The notes below the pieces were generated by a model. The model saw nothing but the letters and a program-made list of their open reading frames with translations. It made no database searches and was not told the DNA's origin. Positions 1 through 7,279 of a stretch of DNA of 64,000 nucleotides are shown one piece after another; position 1 is the stretch's first letter; every line of letters starts with the position of its first letter. The translations under genes and the position numbers were made by a program. The stretch comes from an uncultured Brachyspira sp. (GTDB taxonomy: Bacteria > Spirochaetota > Brachyspiria > Brachyspirales > Brachyspiraceae): the NCBI RefSeq assembly GCF_910588665.1, contig NZ_CAJUPR010000005.1, positions 89,679-153,678 of the forward strand. The letters are read 5' to 3'.

Positions 1-228
1 CTTGATTCTGATTTCTGTAATTATTAGTTATCATTCTACTGTTTATGTTGGTATAGGCTTGATTCTGATTTCTGTAATTATTGGTTACAACTCTCCCATT
101 TATATTGGTATAGACTTGATTCTGATTTCTGTAATTATTGGTTACAACTCTCCCGTTTATGTTGGTATAGACTTGATTCTGATTTCTGTAATTGTTGGTT
201 GCAGCTCTTCCGCTTATATTAGTATAGG
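1..228. repeat. 57-bp in-frame tandem repeat, four units
   Basis: Units start at 1, 58, 115 and 172, each opening with cttgattctgatttctgtaa on the plus strand. A degenerate fifth start is at 229. Units two and three are nearly identical; the outer ones carry several substitutions. The period is divisible by three and encodes 19 residues in the minus-strand gene. The array may continue beyond the left edge. Confidence 0.9.
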
Positions 229-412
229 CTTGATTTCTTCCCTGATTGGTTAGCTCATATATTGTTCTGGAATCATTTTTTTTCTCAGCCTCTTCCAATA
301 TCTTATTCTTAACATAATTTTTTATCTGAGTTTCCTGAATAAATAAAGGCGTAGAAAATAAAATACTGAACAAAATAAAAATCAAAAATATAATTCGGAA
401 AAATAATTTCAT
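1..412 (-). CDS. Secreted repeat protein, 19-residue tandem repeats (3' end outside window)
   Basis: The minus strand is open from an ATG at 412 to the window edge, about 137 codons. The N-terminus MKLFFRIIFLIFILFSILF is a hydrophobic signal peptide or anchor. A charged linker (residues about 30-60) follows, then four 19-residue repeats of the form YTNINGRVVTNNYRNQNQV, rich in Asn, Gln, Arg and Tyr. The last copy is the most divergent (NSRMIT in place of NGRVVT). The repeats are encoded by exact 57-bp DNA units, so the frame is preserved. The C-terminus lies outside the window. No family is recognised; an exported, possibly surface-exposed repeat protein is an inference. The plus strand is also open across the repeats, but its hydrophobic product mirrors the repeat and has no signal or start context of its own. 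Confidence 0.6.
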   Translation of the reverse strand, partial: MKLFFRIIFLIFILFSILFSTPLFIQETQIKNYVKNKILEEAEKKNDSRTIYELTNQGRNQAYTNISGRAATNNYRNQNQVYTNINGRVVTNNYRNQNQVYTNINGRVVTNNYRNQNQAYTNINSRMITNNYRNQNQ

Positions 413-444
413 AAATAATACCTCATTTACTTAAATTATACAAT

Positions 445-1698
445 CTATTGGCCTACAAATCTATAAACAAAAGGCATAAACATTATAGAAAAGCTTTTCG
501 AAAACAAAGCATATTCAATAGACAAAGACTGATAAAATATATCAATATTTAAACCAAATCTTACATCATAAGCAAAGTATTGACTTTTTCTGCTGCCCTT
601 ATCGGTATAAGCATTTTTTATATTATAATCATCGTTTTTAGAGTTTGGGGAGTTTAAAAATATATCGCTGTTAATATTATAATTAGCGTCTGCAAAAGAA
701 TAAATTAAATCAACTCCTACTAAAAAATAAGCGGCGAAATAATCTATAACAGGAACTTTTTCCTGAAACTTAAATCCGAAAACAACTTTAGGAGTTAAAG
801 CAAAAGAAGTCCATTTGCCTCCTAAAGACTGACTTAAATTAAAAATAACTCCCGAATTAACAGCATTTTCAATAGGAACATCAAAAAAATAATTTCTGCT
901 TTTGGAGCTTAAGCTTATTTCTCCCATATCAAAATTAAAGTCAAGTCTAGCATCTGCAAAAAAATATTTATTCCTCCATATATAAAACTTCATATCCAAA
1001 CCCGCATGATAAGCTGTAGATAAAACTTCAATATCTTTTATAAACGGCTTATATAACCCACTTAAACCGGGAGCAAAAGCAAATTTAAGTCCTATAGATA
1101 AAGGAGCCGTCCAGCAGTTTATCTGACCGAAAATCTGCACATAAGGTATGGGAACTCTCTCCAAAGCTCTTATATATTCCAAATAATAACTTTCTCCTTT
1201 AATCTTAGAATCTGGAAGCTGCCAATTTACATAGGCGCTTATTCCTGCCGTACCTAAAGGAAAATGCATGGGTATTATAAGTCCGTAATTATCTCCTGAA
1301 GCTGCCGACATATTTATCTTTCTTTTTAAGGCTTCAAATAAAATTCCCATTCTATCCATACCCGATTCATAAAAATATGACATTCCTTTTACAGCACCTA
1401 TAAAAAATGCCACATCATTATCATCAGTATATTTATGTATATTGCTCACGCTTCCGTTTATAGCTCCCCAATTGCTTGAACCAAGATTATTTATTTTGTT
1501 GTATGCATTAGACCAATATTTAATAATAAAATCCTGAGTTTTTAAATAATCTATATCCTCTAAAATATTTTTATCATATTCTAAGGAATAATTAGTTAAA
1601 AAATTATAAAACAAATCTGAGTTATAAATACTTTGAGAGTATAAGGATAAGCAGCATATATATGTAATGAATATATAAATAATAATTTTTATACGCAT
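445..1698 (-). CDS. Probable outer-membrane beta-barrel protein, unknown function
   Basis: This 417-residue protein has a cleavable-type signal peptide (MRIKIIIYIFITYICCLSLYSQ). It is followed by alternating polar/hydrophobic stretches rich in Tyr, Phe, Asn and Gly, and ends on an aromatic-rich segment (PFVYRFVGQ). That is the usual look of a spirochete outer-membrane barrel, but no named family is recognised. It begins 10 bases after the upstream leucine-rich-repeat gene ends, so the two are probably co-transcribed from the promoter near 2702-2730. The signal peptide and the lack of internal transmembrane helices are seen directly; the barrel is inferred. Confidence 0.55.
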   Translation of the reverse strand: MRIKIIIYIFITYICCLSLYSQSIYNSDLFYNFLTNYSLEYDKNILEDIDYLKTQDFIIKYWSNAYNKINNLGSSNWGAINGSVSNIHKYTDDNDVAFFIGAVKGMSYFYESGMDRMGILFEALKRKINMSAASGDNYGLIIPMHFPLGTAGISAYVNWQLPDSKIKGESYYLEYIRALERVPIPYVQIFGQINCWTAPLSIGLKFAFAPGLSGLYKPFIKDIEVLSTAYHAGLDMKFYIWRNKYFFADARLDFNFDMGEISLSSKSRNYFFDVPIENAVNSGVIFNLSQSLGGKWTSFALTPKVVFGFKFQEKVPVIDYFAAYFLVGVDLIYSFADANYNINSDIFLNSPNSKNDDYNIKNAYTDKGSRKSQYFAYDVRFGLNIDIFYQSLSIEYALFSKSFSIMFMPFVYRFVGQ

Positions 1699-1707
1699 TA
1701 TAGAACT

Positions 1708-2427
1708 CTATCTGAGAATTTCATTAATATCAAACTCGCCTTTGCAGTATGCATATTTATAATATTCCTTAGGCCAGCTGAAATTATCAAGCTCATGTCT
1801 TTCAATATTCGGCAGGTATAAAATCAGTTCATTTGTAGGACATCTGTAAAATACATCTCTGTCAAATTCTATTTTTCTGTTGATTGTTCCATAATATACA
1901 ATTTCAGTAAGATTTGAACATTGTGATAATGCCGATTTGGCAAATCTTTCAAAAACTTCATTTATAACTAAAGTCTTAAGATTTGTACATTTTTGTAAAG
2001 CATTATCTCCAAGTATCCTCATATTATTTCCGAAAACTAATGTTTCAATATATGTATCATAAAAACACATAATGCCGCATACACTGACTGTATCAGGAAT
2101 TTTTAAATATTTTAATTTAGGAGTATTCTCAAAGGTATTGACTTGAAAATTAGACATAGAATCAGGGAAAACAATATTGGTTATATTTATACAGTCTTTA
2201 AACATATAAACTTTTGACTGATAGCAGTCATGAGTAAGTTTTATTCCTGATAAATTACTTAATCCTGAAAAAGTATAGTCATTATTAGAATTATTATCCC
2301 AATTTGTGCAGTTTTTTAAATCCAAATATATTAACCTGTCTGAACCTTTAATATAATCTTTAATAATCTTTAATTTATTACTATCTATAATTTCCTTTAA
2401 AGCAAAGCATATTATAAGGATTGCCAT
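1708..2427 (-). pseudogene. Leucine-rich-repeat (LRR_5/BspA-like) body, frame-shifted from its lipoprotein start
   Basis: This frame carries the body of a BspA-type leucine-rich-repeat protein. Repeated segments follow the pattern (N)LKxLxIPDxVxxxGxxxFxxT, for example KLKYLKIPDTVSVCG and NLKTLVINEVFERFA, over about residues 65-200. It lacks a signal peptide and its first residues are not LRR-like. The lipoprotein N-terminus sits in another frame immediately upstream (2381-2635) and overlaps it by 47 bases. Removing one G of the GG pair at 2394-2395 joins the two frames without a stop. I therefore read this as the C-terminal part of one broken gene, or a sequencing indel. LRR_5 proteins of host-associated bacteria are usually surface-exposed binding proteins. 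Confidence 0.6.
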
Positions 2428-2635
2428 TTAAATATTCATTCATCTTATTGGTTAAATCATTTTGGTTTATTATAGATAAATCTATATAATCTCCTGTTAT
2501 ATAGTAAGAATCATTATAATTCATATAGTGGCTTAAAAGATTTTTATTGCAGGAAATAAAAGAAATATAAATTAAGATAATAAAAATAGTTTGTTTTGCT
2601 CTGATTATTTTAATAAAATTTTTATGCAATGCCAA
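2381..2635 (-). pseudogene. Lipoprotein N-terminal fragment of the split LRR gene
   Basis: The 84-residue frame starts with TTG at 2635. It has a basic N-terminus, a hydrophobic core and a lipobox ending FISC, so it would be a lipoprotein. It stops shortly after the point where the LRR frame (1708-2427) takes over. The natural joint is MLCFK followed by EIIDSNKLKI once one base is dropped near 2394. A consensus promoter (2702-2730) lies upstream, so transcription is probably intact even if translation is not. The ribosome-binding site is weak. Slippage-based expression of a full protein cannot be excluded, but the site is not a classical heptamer. Confidence 0.6.
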
Positions 2636-2701
2636 AAGAAAAGCTGATAAATATAAAATTATAATTGATTGATTGATAATTATGATATCTCCAGTTAAAT
2701 A

Positions 2702-2730
2702 TATTATAGTGAACTTTAAGCTTTATGTCA
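2702..2730 (-). promoter_or_regulatory. Sigma-70 promoter for the LRR/outer-membrane genes
   Basis: On the minus strand TTGACA (2730-2725) is followed after 17 bases by TATAAT (2707-2702). Both hexamers match consensus exactly. The promoter points at the lipoprotein start at 2635. Confidence 0.75.
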
Positions 2731-2803
2731 ATGATTTTCAGATTTTTAATTAAAATAAGATGTATAGCATATAATGATTAAAAAACTATTTATTAATATT
2801 AAA

Positions 2804-2842
2804 TAAAAAAGAGCGTAGACTTTTATAAAAGCCTATGCTCTC
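2804..2842 (-). terminator. Rho-independent terminator after the transporter/MetS pair
   Basis: Minus-strand arms GAGCATAG and CTACGCTC (one G-T pair), with an inner CTTTTATAAAAG stem, are followed by TTTTTTATTT. It lies 12 bases past the stop of the micro-protein gene. Confidence 0.8.
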
Positions 2843-2854
2843 AATTTTTTACTT

Positions 2855-2950
2855 TTACATTTTTCTTAAAGCTATGCTGAGAAAGAAAGCAAAACCTCCC
2901 CATATACTAATCAAACTAAGCCCCATAAATAAAGCTGAATCTATTCCCAT
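2855..2950 (-). CDS. metS: MetS-like NSS transporter small subunit (31 aa)
   Basis: The frame runs from ATG at 2950 to TAA at 2855 and encodes 31 residues: MGIDSALFMGLSLIS, a WGGFAFFLSIAL hydrophobic helix, and a short basic end (RKM). A good ribosome site (AAGGAG) lies 9 bases upstream. It starts 20 bases after the stop of the sodium-dependent transporter, before a strong terminator. Known MetS proteins are tiny single-helix subunits encoded just after MetP-type NSS transporters for methionine/alanine uptake. Position, size, the W-G-G helix and the basic tail all fit. The substrate of this pair is inferred only by analogy. Confidence 0.75.
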   Translation of the reverse strand: MGIDSALFMGLSLISIWGGFAFFLSIALRKM

Positions 2951-2970
2951 AATTTTATATCTCCTTTTTA

Positions 2971-4476
2971 TTATTTAGGCTGATGAGGTATATTAGGCTG
3001 TCTGTCTTTAAGCTTAGCAAATAATATACCCACTGCAAACGCTATAACAGGCATAGACCAGCCCAAAAGAGCCAATGCCCAAGCAGGATAATTTCCGTAA
3101 GGATTTCTAAAGTCGTTTATTAATTTTAATGAAAGCATTACGGCTAAAAATACAGGCGTAAGGAATTTAAGGCAGAAATCCCACCATATTCCTATTTTAA
3201 ACTCGCTTACCGTATTAATAGTTTCTTTAAATGATCCTAGCTTATATACCCAAGCCACAAGTATAATTTCTATCAATCCGCTTAATACAATATTATAATT
3301 GTTTACAAAAGCATCAACTATATCAAGTATGGAAAGTCCGCTTCCTGTGGCATATACCATTGATATAATGCATTGTATTAAAATAATAATAATACTTACT
3401 TTTTTTCTATTGAAATGGAATTTATCTATAAATGAAGATATTACAACTTCAGATAAAGAAATAGCGGAAGTAAGCCCCGCAAATGCAAGCACCAAGAAAA
3501 ATACTAATCCGAATATTGAGTTTAATCCGGGCAAAGAGTTTATAGCTTCAGGAAATACCATAAATGCCAAACCTATGCCGCCGCTTCCAGCCACATCTGA
3601 AACAGCTTTTCCCTGAGAATGAGCCATATAGCCTATTATGCTGAATACTGTAATACCTGCAAATAAACTGAAGCTTGTATCTGCAAAACCTGTCATAAAT
3701 GCATTATTCGCTATGTCGGAATCATCCGGCAAATAGCTTGAATAAGTAATCATTATTCCGAATGCAACAGACATACTGTAAAATACCTGCCCATAAGCAT
3801 CAACCCAAATTTTAGGATTGGTAAGCTTAGAAAAATCGGGCTTAAACATATAATCGAGTCCCGATAAAGCTCCTGGCAGAGTTATGCCCCTAATTAAAAT
3901 AAGCACTACCAATGCCGCAAGCAAAGGCATAAATATTTTATTTGCTTTTTCTATACCGTCTTTAACGCCTCCTATAACGGAAACTAATATAATAATCCAA
4001 ACAATAATTAAAGGTACGGCAACCGATAAATTGAAATTACTAAGCGAAAAGCCGCTTTGAAGTTTTAAATATTCCTGAGTAAAAAAAGAAGCTGTATCGG
4101 TTCCCCATTTTAAGCCTTGAATAGAAAAAAGTACGTAAGATAATGACCAAGCAATAATGACAGAATAATAAATAACTATTGCAAAACATGTAAATACCTG
4201 AAGCCAGCCTAACCATTCCCAAGAAGGGTTCAAAGCTTTCAAAGCTCCGGGCGCGCTTTTATGTGTTTTGTGACCTATGGAAAACTCTAATATCATTATA
4301 GGTATGCCTGCGGTAAGCATAGCTATTAAGAAAACAATCATAAAAGCTCCGCCGCCGTTAGATGCAACCATATAGGGGAAACGCCATATATTACCCAAAC
4401 CGACAGCAGAACCTATAGCCGCAAGTATAAAGCCTGCTCTGGTTCCCCATTGTCCTCTGTGATGATGATGACTCAT
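2971..4476 (-). CDS. Sodium-dependent transporter, NSS (SNF) family
   Basis: This 501-residue polytopic protein carries the NSS signature near the N-terminus: WGTRAGFILAAIGSAVGLGN followed by IWRFPY. This unwound helix 1 binds sodium and substrate in LeuT-type transporters. About 12 hydrophobic helices follow, and the length is normal for bacterial members. The N-terminus has a natural run of four histidines (MSHHHHRG). The start is supported by AGGAGAGG ahead of the ATG. The downstream MetS-like micro-protein suggests the MetP subgroup (methionine/alanine uptake with sodium), but the substrate cannot be read from sequence. Confidence 0.9.
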   Translation of the reverse strand: MSHHHHRGQWGTRAGFILAAIGSAVGLGNIWRFPYMVASNGGGAFMIVFLIAMLTAGIPIMILEFSIGHKTHKSAPGALKALNPSWEWLGWLQVFTCFAIVIYYSVIIAWSLSYVLFSIQGLKWGTDTASFFTQEYLKLQSGFSLSNFNLSVAVPLIIVWIIILVSVIGGVKDGIEKANKIFMPLLAALVVLILIRGITLPGALSGLDYMFKPDFSKLTNPKIWVDAYGQVFYSMSVAFGIMITYSSYLPDDSDIANNAFMTGFADTSFSLFAGITVFSIIGYMAHSQGKAVSDVAGSGGIGLAFMVFPEAINSLPGLNSIFGLVFFLVLAFAGLTSAISLSEVVISSFIDKFHFNRKKVSIIIILIQCIISMVYATGSGLSILDIVDAFVNNYNIVLSGLIEIILVAWVYKLGSFKETINTVSEFKIGIWWDFCLKFLTPVFLAVMLSLKLINDFRNPYGNYPAWALALLGWSMPVIAFAVGILFAKLKDRQPNIPHQPK

Positions 4477-4781
4477 CTTTCCTCTCCTTAATTTTTATTT
4501 TTCATTATTATACATAACCTTATATGATATATGAAAATATACAAAATAGCAATACTTTTTATAGAATTTTTTTTATTGCTTCTGTTTATAAAAAATATAA
4601 TCAATAAACCGCCTTGCATAATTTACTCCTTTTTATTTTACTATTTTAAGTATATAAAAATTATATATATTTGCCTTGTATCATAGATACAATTTTTAAC
4701 ATATTTATTGTATATAATAAACAATGAAAATTAAAATTAATGTATTATATTTAAAATATAAAATTATTAGGGGGAATAATA
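4477..4781. other. Divergent intergenic region, transporter and glycerate kinase
   Basis: This 305-base gene-free stretch lies between two divergent genes. It contains a TATAAT box for the minus strand (4512-4507), a 17-base palindrome (4676-4692) and a TATAAT at about 4712 for the plus strand. No RNA gene or small reading frame with a ribosome site was seen. Confidence 0.5.
4676..4692. promoter_or_regulatory. Palindromic candidate operator upstream of glycerate kinase
   Basis: The sequence TTGTATC-ATA-GATACAA is a perfect 7-base inverted repeat with a 3-base centre, about 90 bases before the glycerate kinase start and just upstream of a TATAAT box. This size and shape fit a dimeric repressor or activator site. 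No regulator gene adjoins it. Confidence 0.4.
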
Positions 4782-5912
4782 GTGAAAAAGATAATAATAA
4801 TACCTGATTCATTTAAAGGAAGTGCAAGCAGCTTGGAAATTTGCAATTATATAGAAAAAGGAATATTAAAAGTAATTAAAAAAGCTGAAATCATAAAAAT
4901 ACCTGTTGCAGATGGAGGAGAGGGCACTGTTGAATCAATACTATATGCTGCTGGTGGTAATATAAAAAAAGTAAATGTAAAAAATCCTGAAGGAAAAATT
5001 ATTGAAGCTAAATACGGAATAATAAATAAAGAAAAAGCTGTTATAGAAATGGCTGCTGCATCTGGTATTACTTTAGTTGATGATAAAACTAGAAATCCAT
5101 TAAAATATTCAACTTTTGGTACAGGGGAAATTATAAAAGATGCTTTAGATAATAATATAAAAGAGATATTAATAGGCATAGGAGGAAGTGCTACTAATGA
5201 CTGCGGAATAGGAATGGCAGGCGCTTTGGGTTACAGATTTTTAGATAAATGTAATAATGAACTTGAAACTGTTGCTGAAAATATGATAAAAGTTGCTTAT
5301 ATAGATAACAGCAATGTTGATAAAAAAATATTTGATATAAAAATAACAGCGGCATGCGATGTAAAAAATCCTCTTTACGGTAAAAACGGAGCCACAGCAG
5401 TATACGGAAAACAAAAGGGAGTTACAAATGAGAGTTTTGATATATTAGATAACGGTCTTAAAAATATAGCAGAAATTGTAAAAAAACAATTCGGCAAAGA
5501 AATAGATTATATTGAAGGCTCAGGCGCTGCAGGAGGACTTGGAGGAGGACTTATTGCATTTTGCAATGCTGAGCTAAAAAGCGGAATAGATGCCGTGCTT
5601 GATATAATAGACTTTGAATCAAAAATAAAATATGCTTCTCTTATAATAACGGGAGAAGGCGCTATTGACGGACAGACGAAAGAAGGAAAAGTGCCAATGG
5701 GCATAGCTAAAAGAGCAGGAAATATTCCAGTAATAGCTATAGTAGGAGAGATAAGAGAGGGGGCAGATATTGTGTATGATTTAGGTATTTCCTCCATAAT
5801 GCCTGTATTTACGAAAGCTATGACAATTGAAGAAGCAATTTCAAATACCGATATTTTAGTAGAAAATGCCGCAGAAAGAGCTATGCGTTTTATAAATATA
5901 GAATTAAAATAA
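4782..5912 (+). CDS. glxK: Glycerate kinase (type 1, GlxK/GarK family)
   Basis: The 376-residue product matches the glycerate 2-kinase family throughout. Family features are IIPDSFKGSASSLE at the N-terminus, VADGGEGTVE near residue 45, IGGSATNDCGIGMAGALGYRF near 130-150, GAAGGLGGGLIAF near 250 and ITGEGAIDGQT near 290. It phosphorylates D-glycerate to feed lower glycolysis. Translation starts with GTG at 4782, preceded by AGGGGG. It is followed after 23 bases by hisB on the same strand, which may be chance co-orientation since the functions do not overlap. Confidence 0.92.
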   Translation: MKKIIIIPDSFKGSASSLEICNYIEKGILKVIKKAEIIKIPVADGGEGTVESILYAAGGNIKKVNVKNPEGKIIEAKYGIINKEKAVIEMAAASGITLVDDKTRNPLKYSTFGTGEIIKDALDNNIKEILIGIGGSATNDCGIGMAGALGYRFLDKCNNELETVAENMIKVAYIDNSNVDKKIFDIKITAACDVKNPLYGKNGATAVYGKQKGVTNESFDILDNGLKNIAEIVKKQFGKEIDYIEGSGAAGGLGGGLIAFCNAELKSGIDAVLDIIDFESKIKYASLIITGEGAIDGQTKEGKVPMGIAKRAGNIPVIAIVGEIREGADIVYDLGISSIMPVFTKAMTIEEAISNTDILVENAAERAMRFINIELK

Positions 5913-5935
5913 ATTTATTTTTAGGAGATTATTTA

Positions 5936-6547
5936 ATGAGAATATCAGAAATAGAAAGAATAACAAACGAAACAAAAATAAAAATTAAATTAAATATAGA
6001 CGGTACAGGAAAATATAAAAACAATACTAAAGTCGGTTTTTTGGATCATATGCTTGATTTATTTGCCCGTCATGGCAGATTCGATTTGGAAACGGTATGT
6101 GACGGAGATACTTATATAGATTATCATCATTCAGTTGAAGATACGGCAATAGTATTAGGCAGATGCTTTGCTGAGGCTTTAGGAGATTTGAAAGGAATAA
6201 AAAGATACGGAAATTTTTATATGCCTATGTGCGAGGCTTTGACTTTAGCCGCTGTTGATATATGCGGAAGAAGCCATTTAGTTTTTAACAGTGATTTAAA
6301 ACATGAAAAAGTAGGTGATTTTGATACGGAGCTTATAAAAGAATTCTTTACTGCATTTACAAACTCTATGAATATTACTTTGCATATAAACACTTTATAC
6401 GGAGAAAATACTCATCATATAGCAGAATCTATTTTTAAAGGCGCTGCAAGAGCTTTAAAAGAAGCATGCGAAATAGATGAAAAATATAAAGATGAGGTTC
6501 TGTCTACAAAGGGAATGCTTGAAAATAATAAAATTAATAATATTTAA
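5936..6547 (+). CDS. hisB: Imidazoleglycerol-phosphate dehydratase
   Basis: This 203-residue monofunctional HisB has no phosphatase domain. It shows the two manganese-binding signatures, DYHHSVEDTAIVLG (about residue 65) and THHIAESIFKGAARALK (about residue 165), plus GFLDHMLDLFARHG near 35. It dehydrates imidazole glycerol phosphate to imidazole acetol phosphate in histidine synthesis. Ribosome site TTAGGAG precedes the ATG. Only hisH accompanies it here; hisA, hisF and the other his genes are not in the window. Confidence 0.96.
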   Translation: MRISEIERITNETKIKIKLNIDGTGKYKNNTKVGFLDHMLDLFARHGRFDLETVCDGDTYIDYHHSVEDTAIVLGRCFAEALGDLKGIKRYGNFYMPMCEALTLAAVDICGRSHLVFNSDLKHEKVGDFDTELIKEFFTAFTNSMNITLHINTLYGENTHHIAESIFKGAARALKEACEIDEKYKDEVLSTKGMLENNKINNI

Positions 6548-6632
6548 AGTTAAAATAATACTTTGACTTTTATATTTTATTTTAGTATAATTCTTTAAAT
6601 ATATAAAATACAATTTTTCATAGGATGCTAAT

Positions 6633-7256
6633 ATGACGGCTATAATAGATTACGGAGTGGGCAATTTATTTTCTCTTATGCAATCGCTTAAATATGCAGA
6701 AATAGATGCAAAACTTACAGATGATGAGAAAATCATAAAAAATGCTGATGCTGTAATACTTCCGGGTGTGGGTGCTTTCAGAGATGCCATAGAAAAACTT
6801 GAAAAAAAAAATGAAGGAAGCTTAAAAAAAACAATAATAGAAGAAGCTCTTAAAGGAAAACTCATTTTGGGAATATGCTTAGGCATGCAGATGCTGTTTG
6901 ATAAGAGCTATGAAAACGGCGAATATAACGGTCTCTCACTTATAAAGGGAAGTATTTGTCCTATAAAAAAAGATTTAAAAAATAAAAGTTTAAAAGTACC
7001 GCATATGGGCTGGAATAATCTTAATATAATAAAAGATGATAAAATATTTAAATATATTAATAATATGGAATATGTTTACTTTGTGCATTCATATTATGGA
7101 AAATACTGCAGCGAAAGCATAATAGCCGAAAGCGAATACGATGTTGTAATACCAGCCGTTGTAAAAAAAAATAATATTTACGGAATACAGTTTCACCCTG
7201 AAAAAAGTGCAGACACAGGACTTAATATACTAAAAGGATTCAAAGATTTAATATAA
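6633..7256 (+). CDS. hisH: Imidazole glycerol phosphate synthase, glutaminase subunit HisH
   Basis: The 207-residue class I glutamine amidotransferase carries the nucleophile in GICLGMQMLF (Cys82) and the His-Glu pair in GIQFHPEKS (His188, Glu190). The oxyanion strand is PGVGAFRDA. HisH supplies ammonia to HisF, which closes the imidazole ring. Its obligate partner HisF is not encoded in the window. It follows hisB after 85 bases. It converges with the minus-strand dehydrogenase, with only 23 bases between stops and no obvious terminator. Confidence 0.96.
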   Translation: MTAIIDYGVGNLFSLMQSLKYAEIDAKLTDDEKIIKNADAVILPGVGAFRDAIEKLEKKNEGSLKKTIIEEALKGKLILGICLGMQMLFDKSYENGEYNGLSLIKGSICPIKKDLKNKSLKVPHMGWNNLNIIKDDKIFKYINNMEYVYFVHSYYGKYCSESIIAESEYDVVIPAVVKKNNIYGIQFHPEKSADTGLNILKGFKDLI

Positions 7257-7279
7257 TTATTATCTGCATATTATAATAT

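Noticed and set aside
1..228. CRISPR-like array
   Set aside because: The 57-bp units are contiguous with no variable spacers and keep a reading frame.
2..253. 83-residue plus-strand open frame with hydrophobic repeats
   Set aside because: It is the mirror of the 57-bp repeat gene on the minus strand, which has the ATG and signal peptide. The plus frame has neither and its end matches no ribosome site.
4440..4476. Histidine run at the transporter N-terminus taken as an engineered tag
   Set aside because: Only four histidines are encoded, in a natural context with its own ribosome site and no linker or vector sequence.
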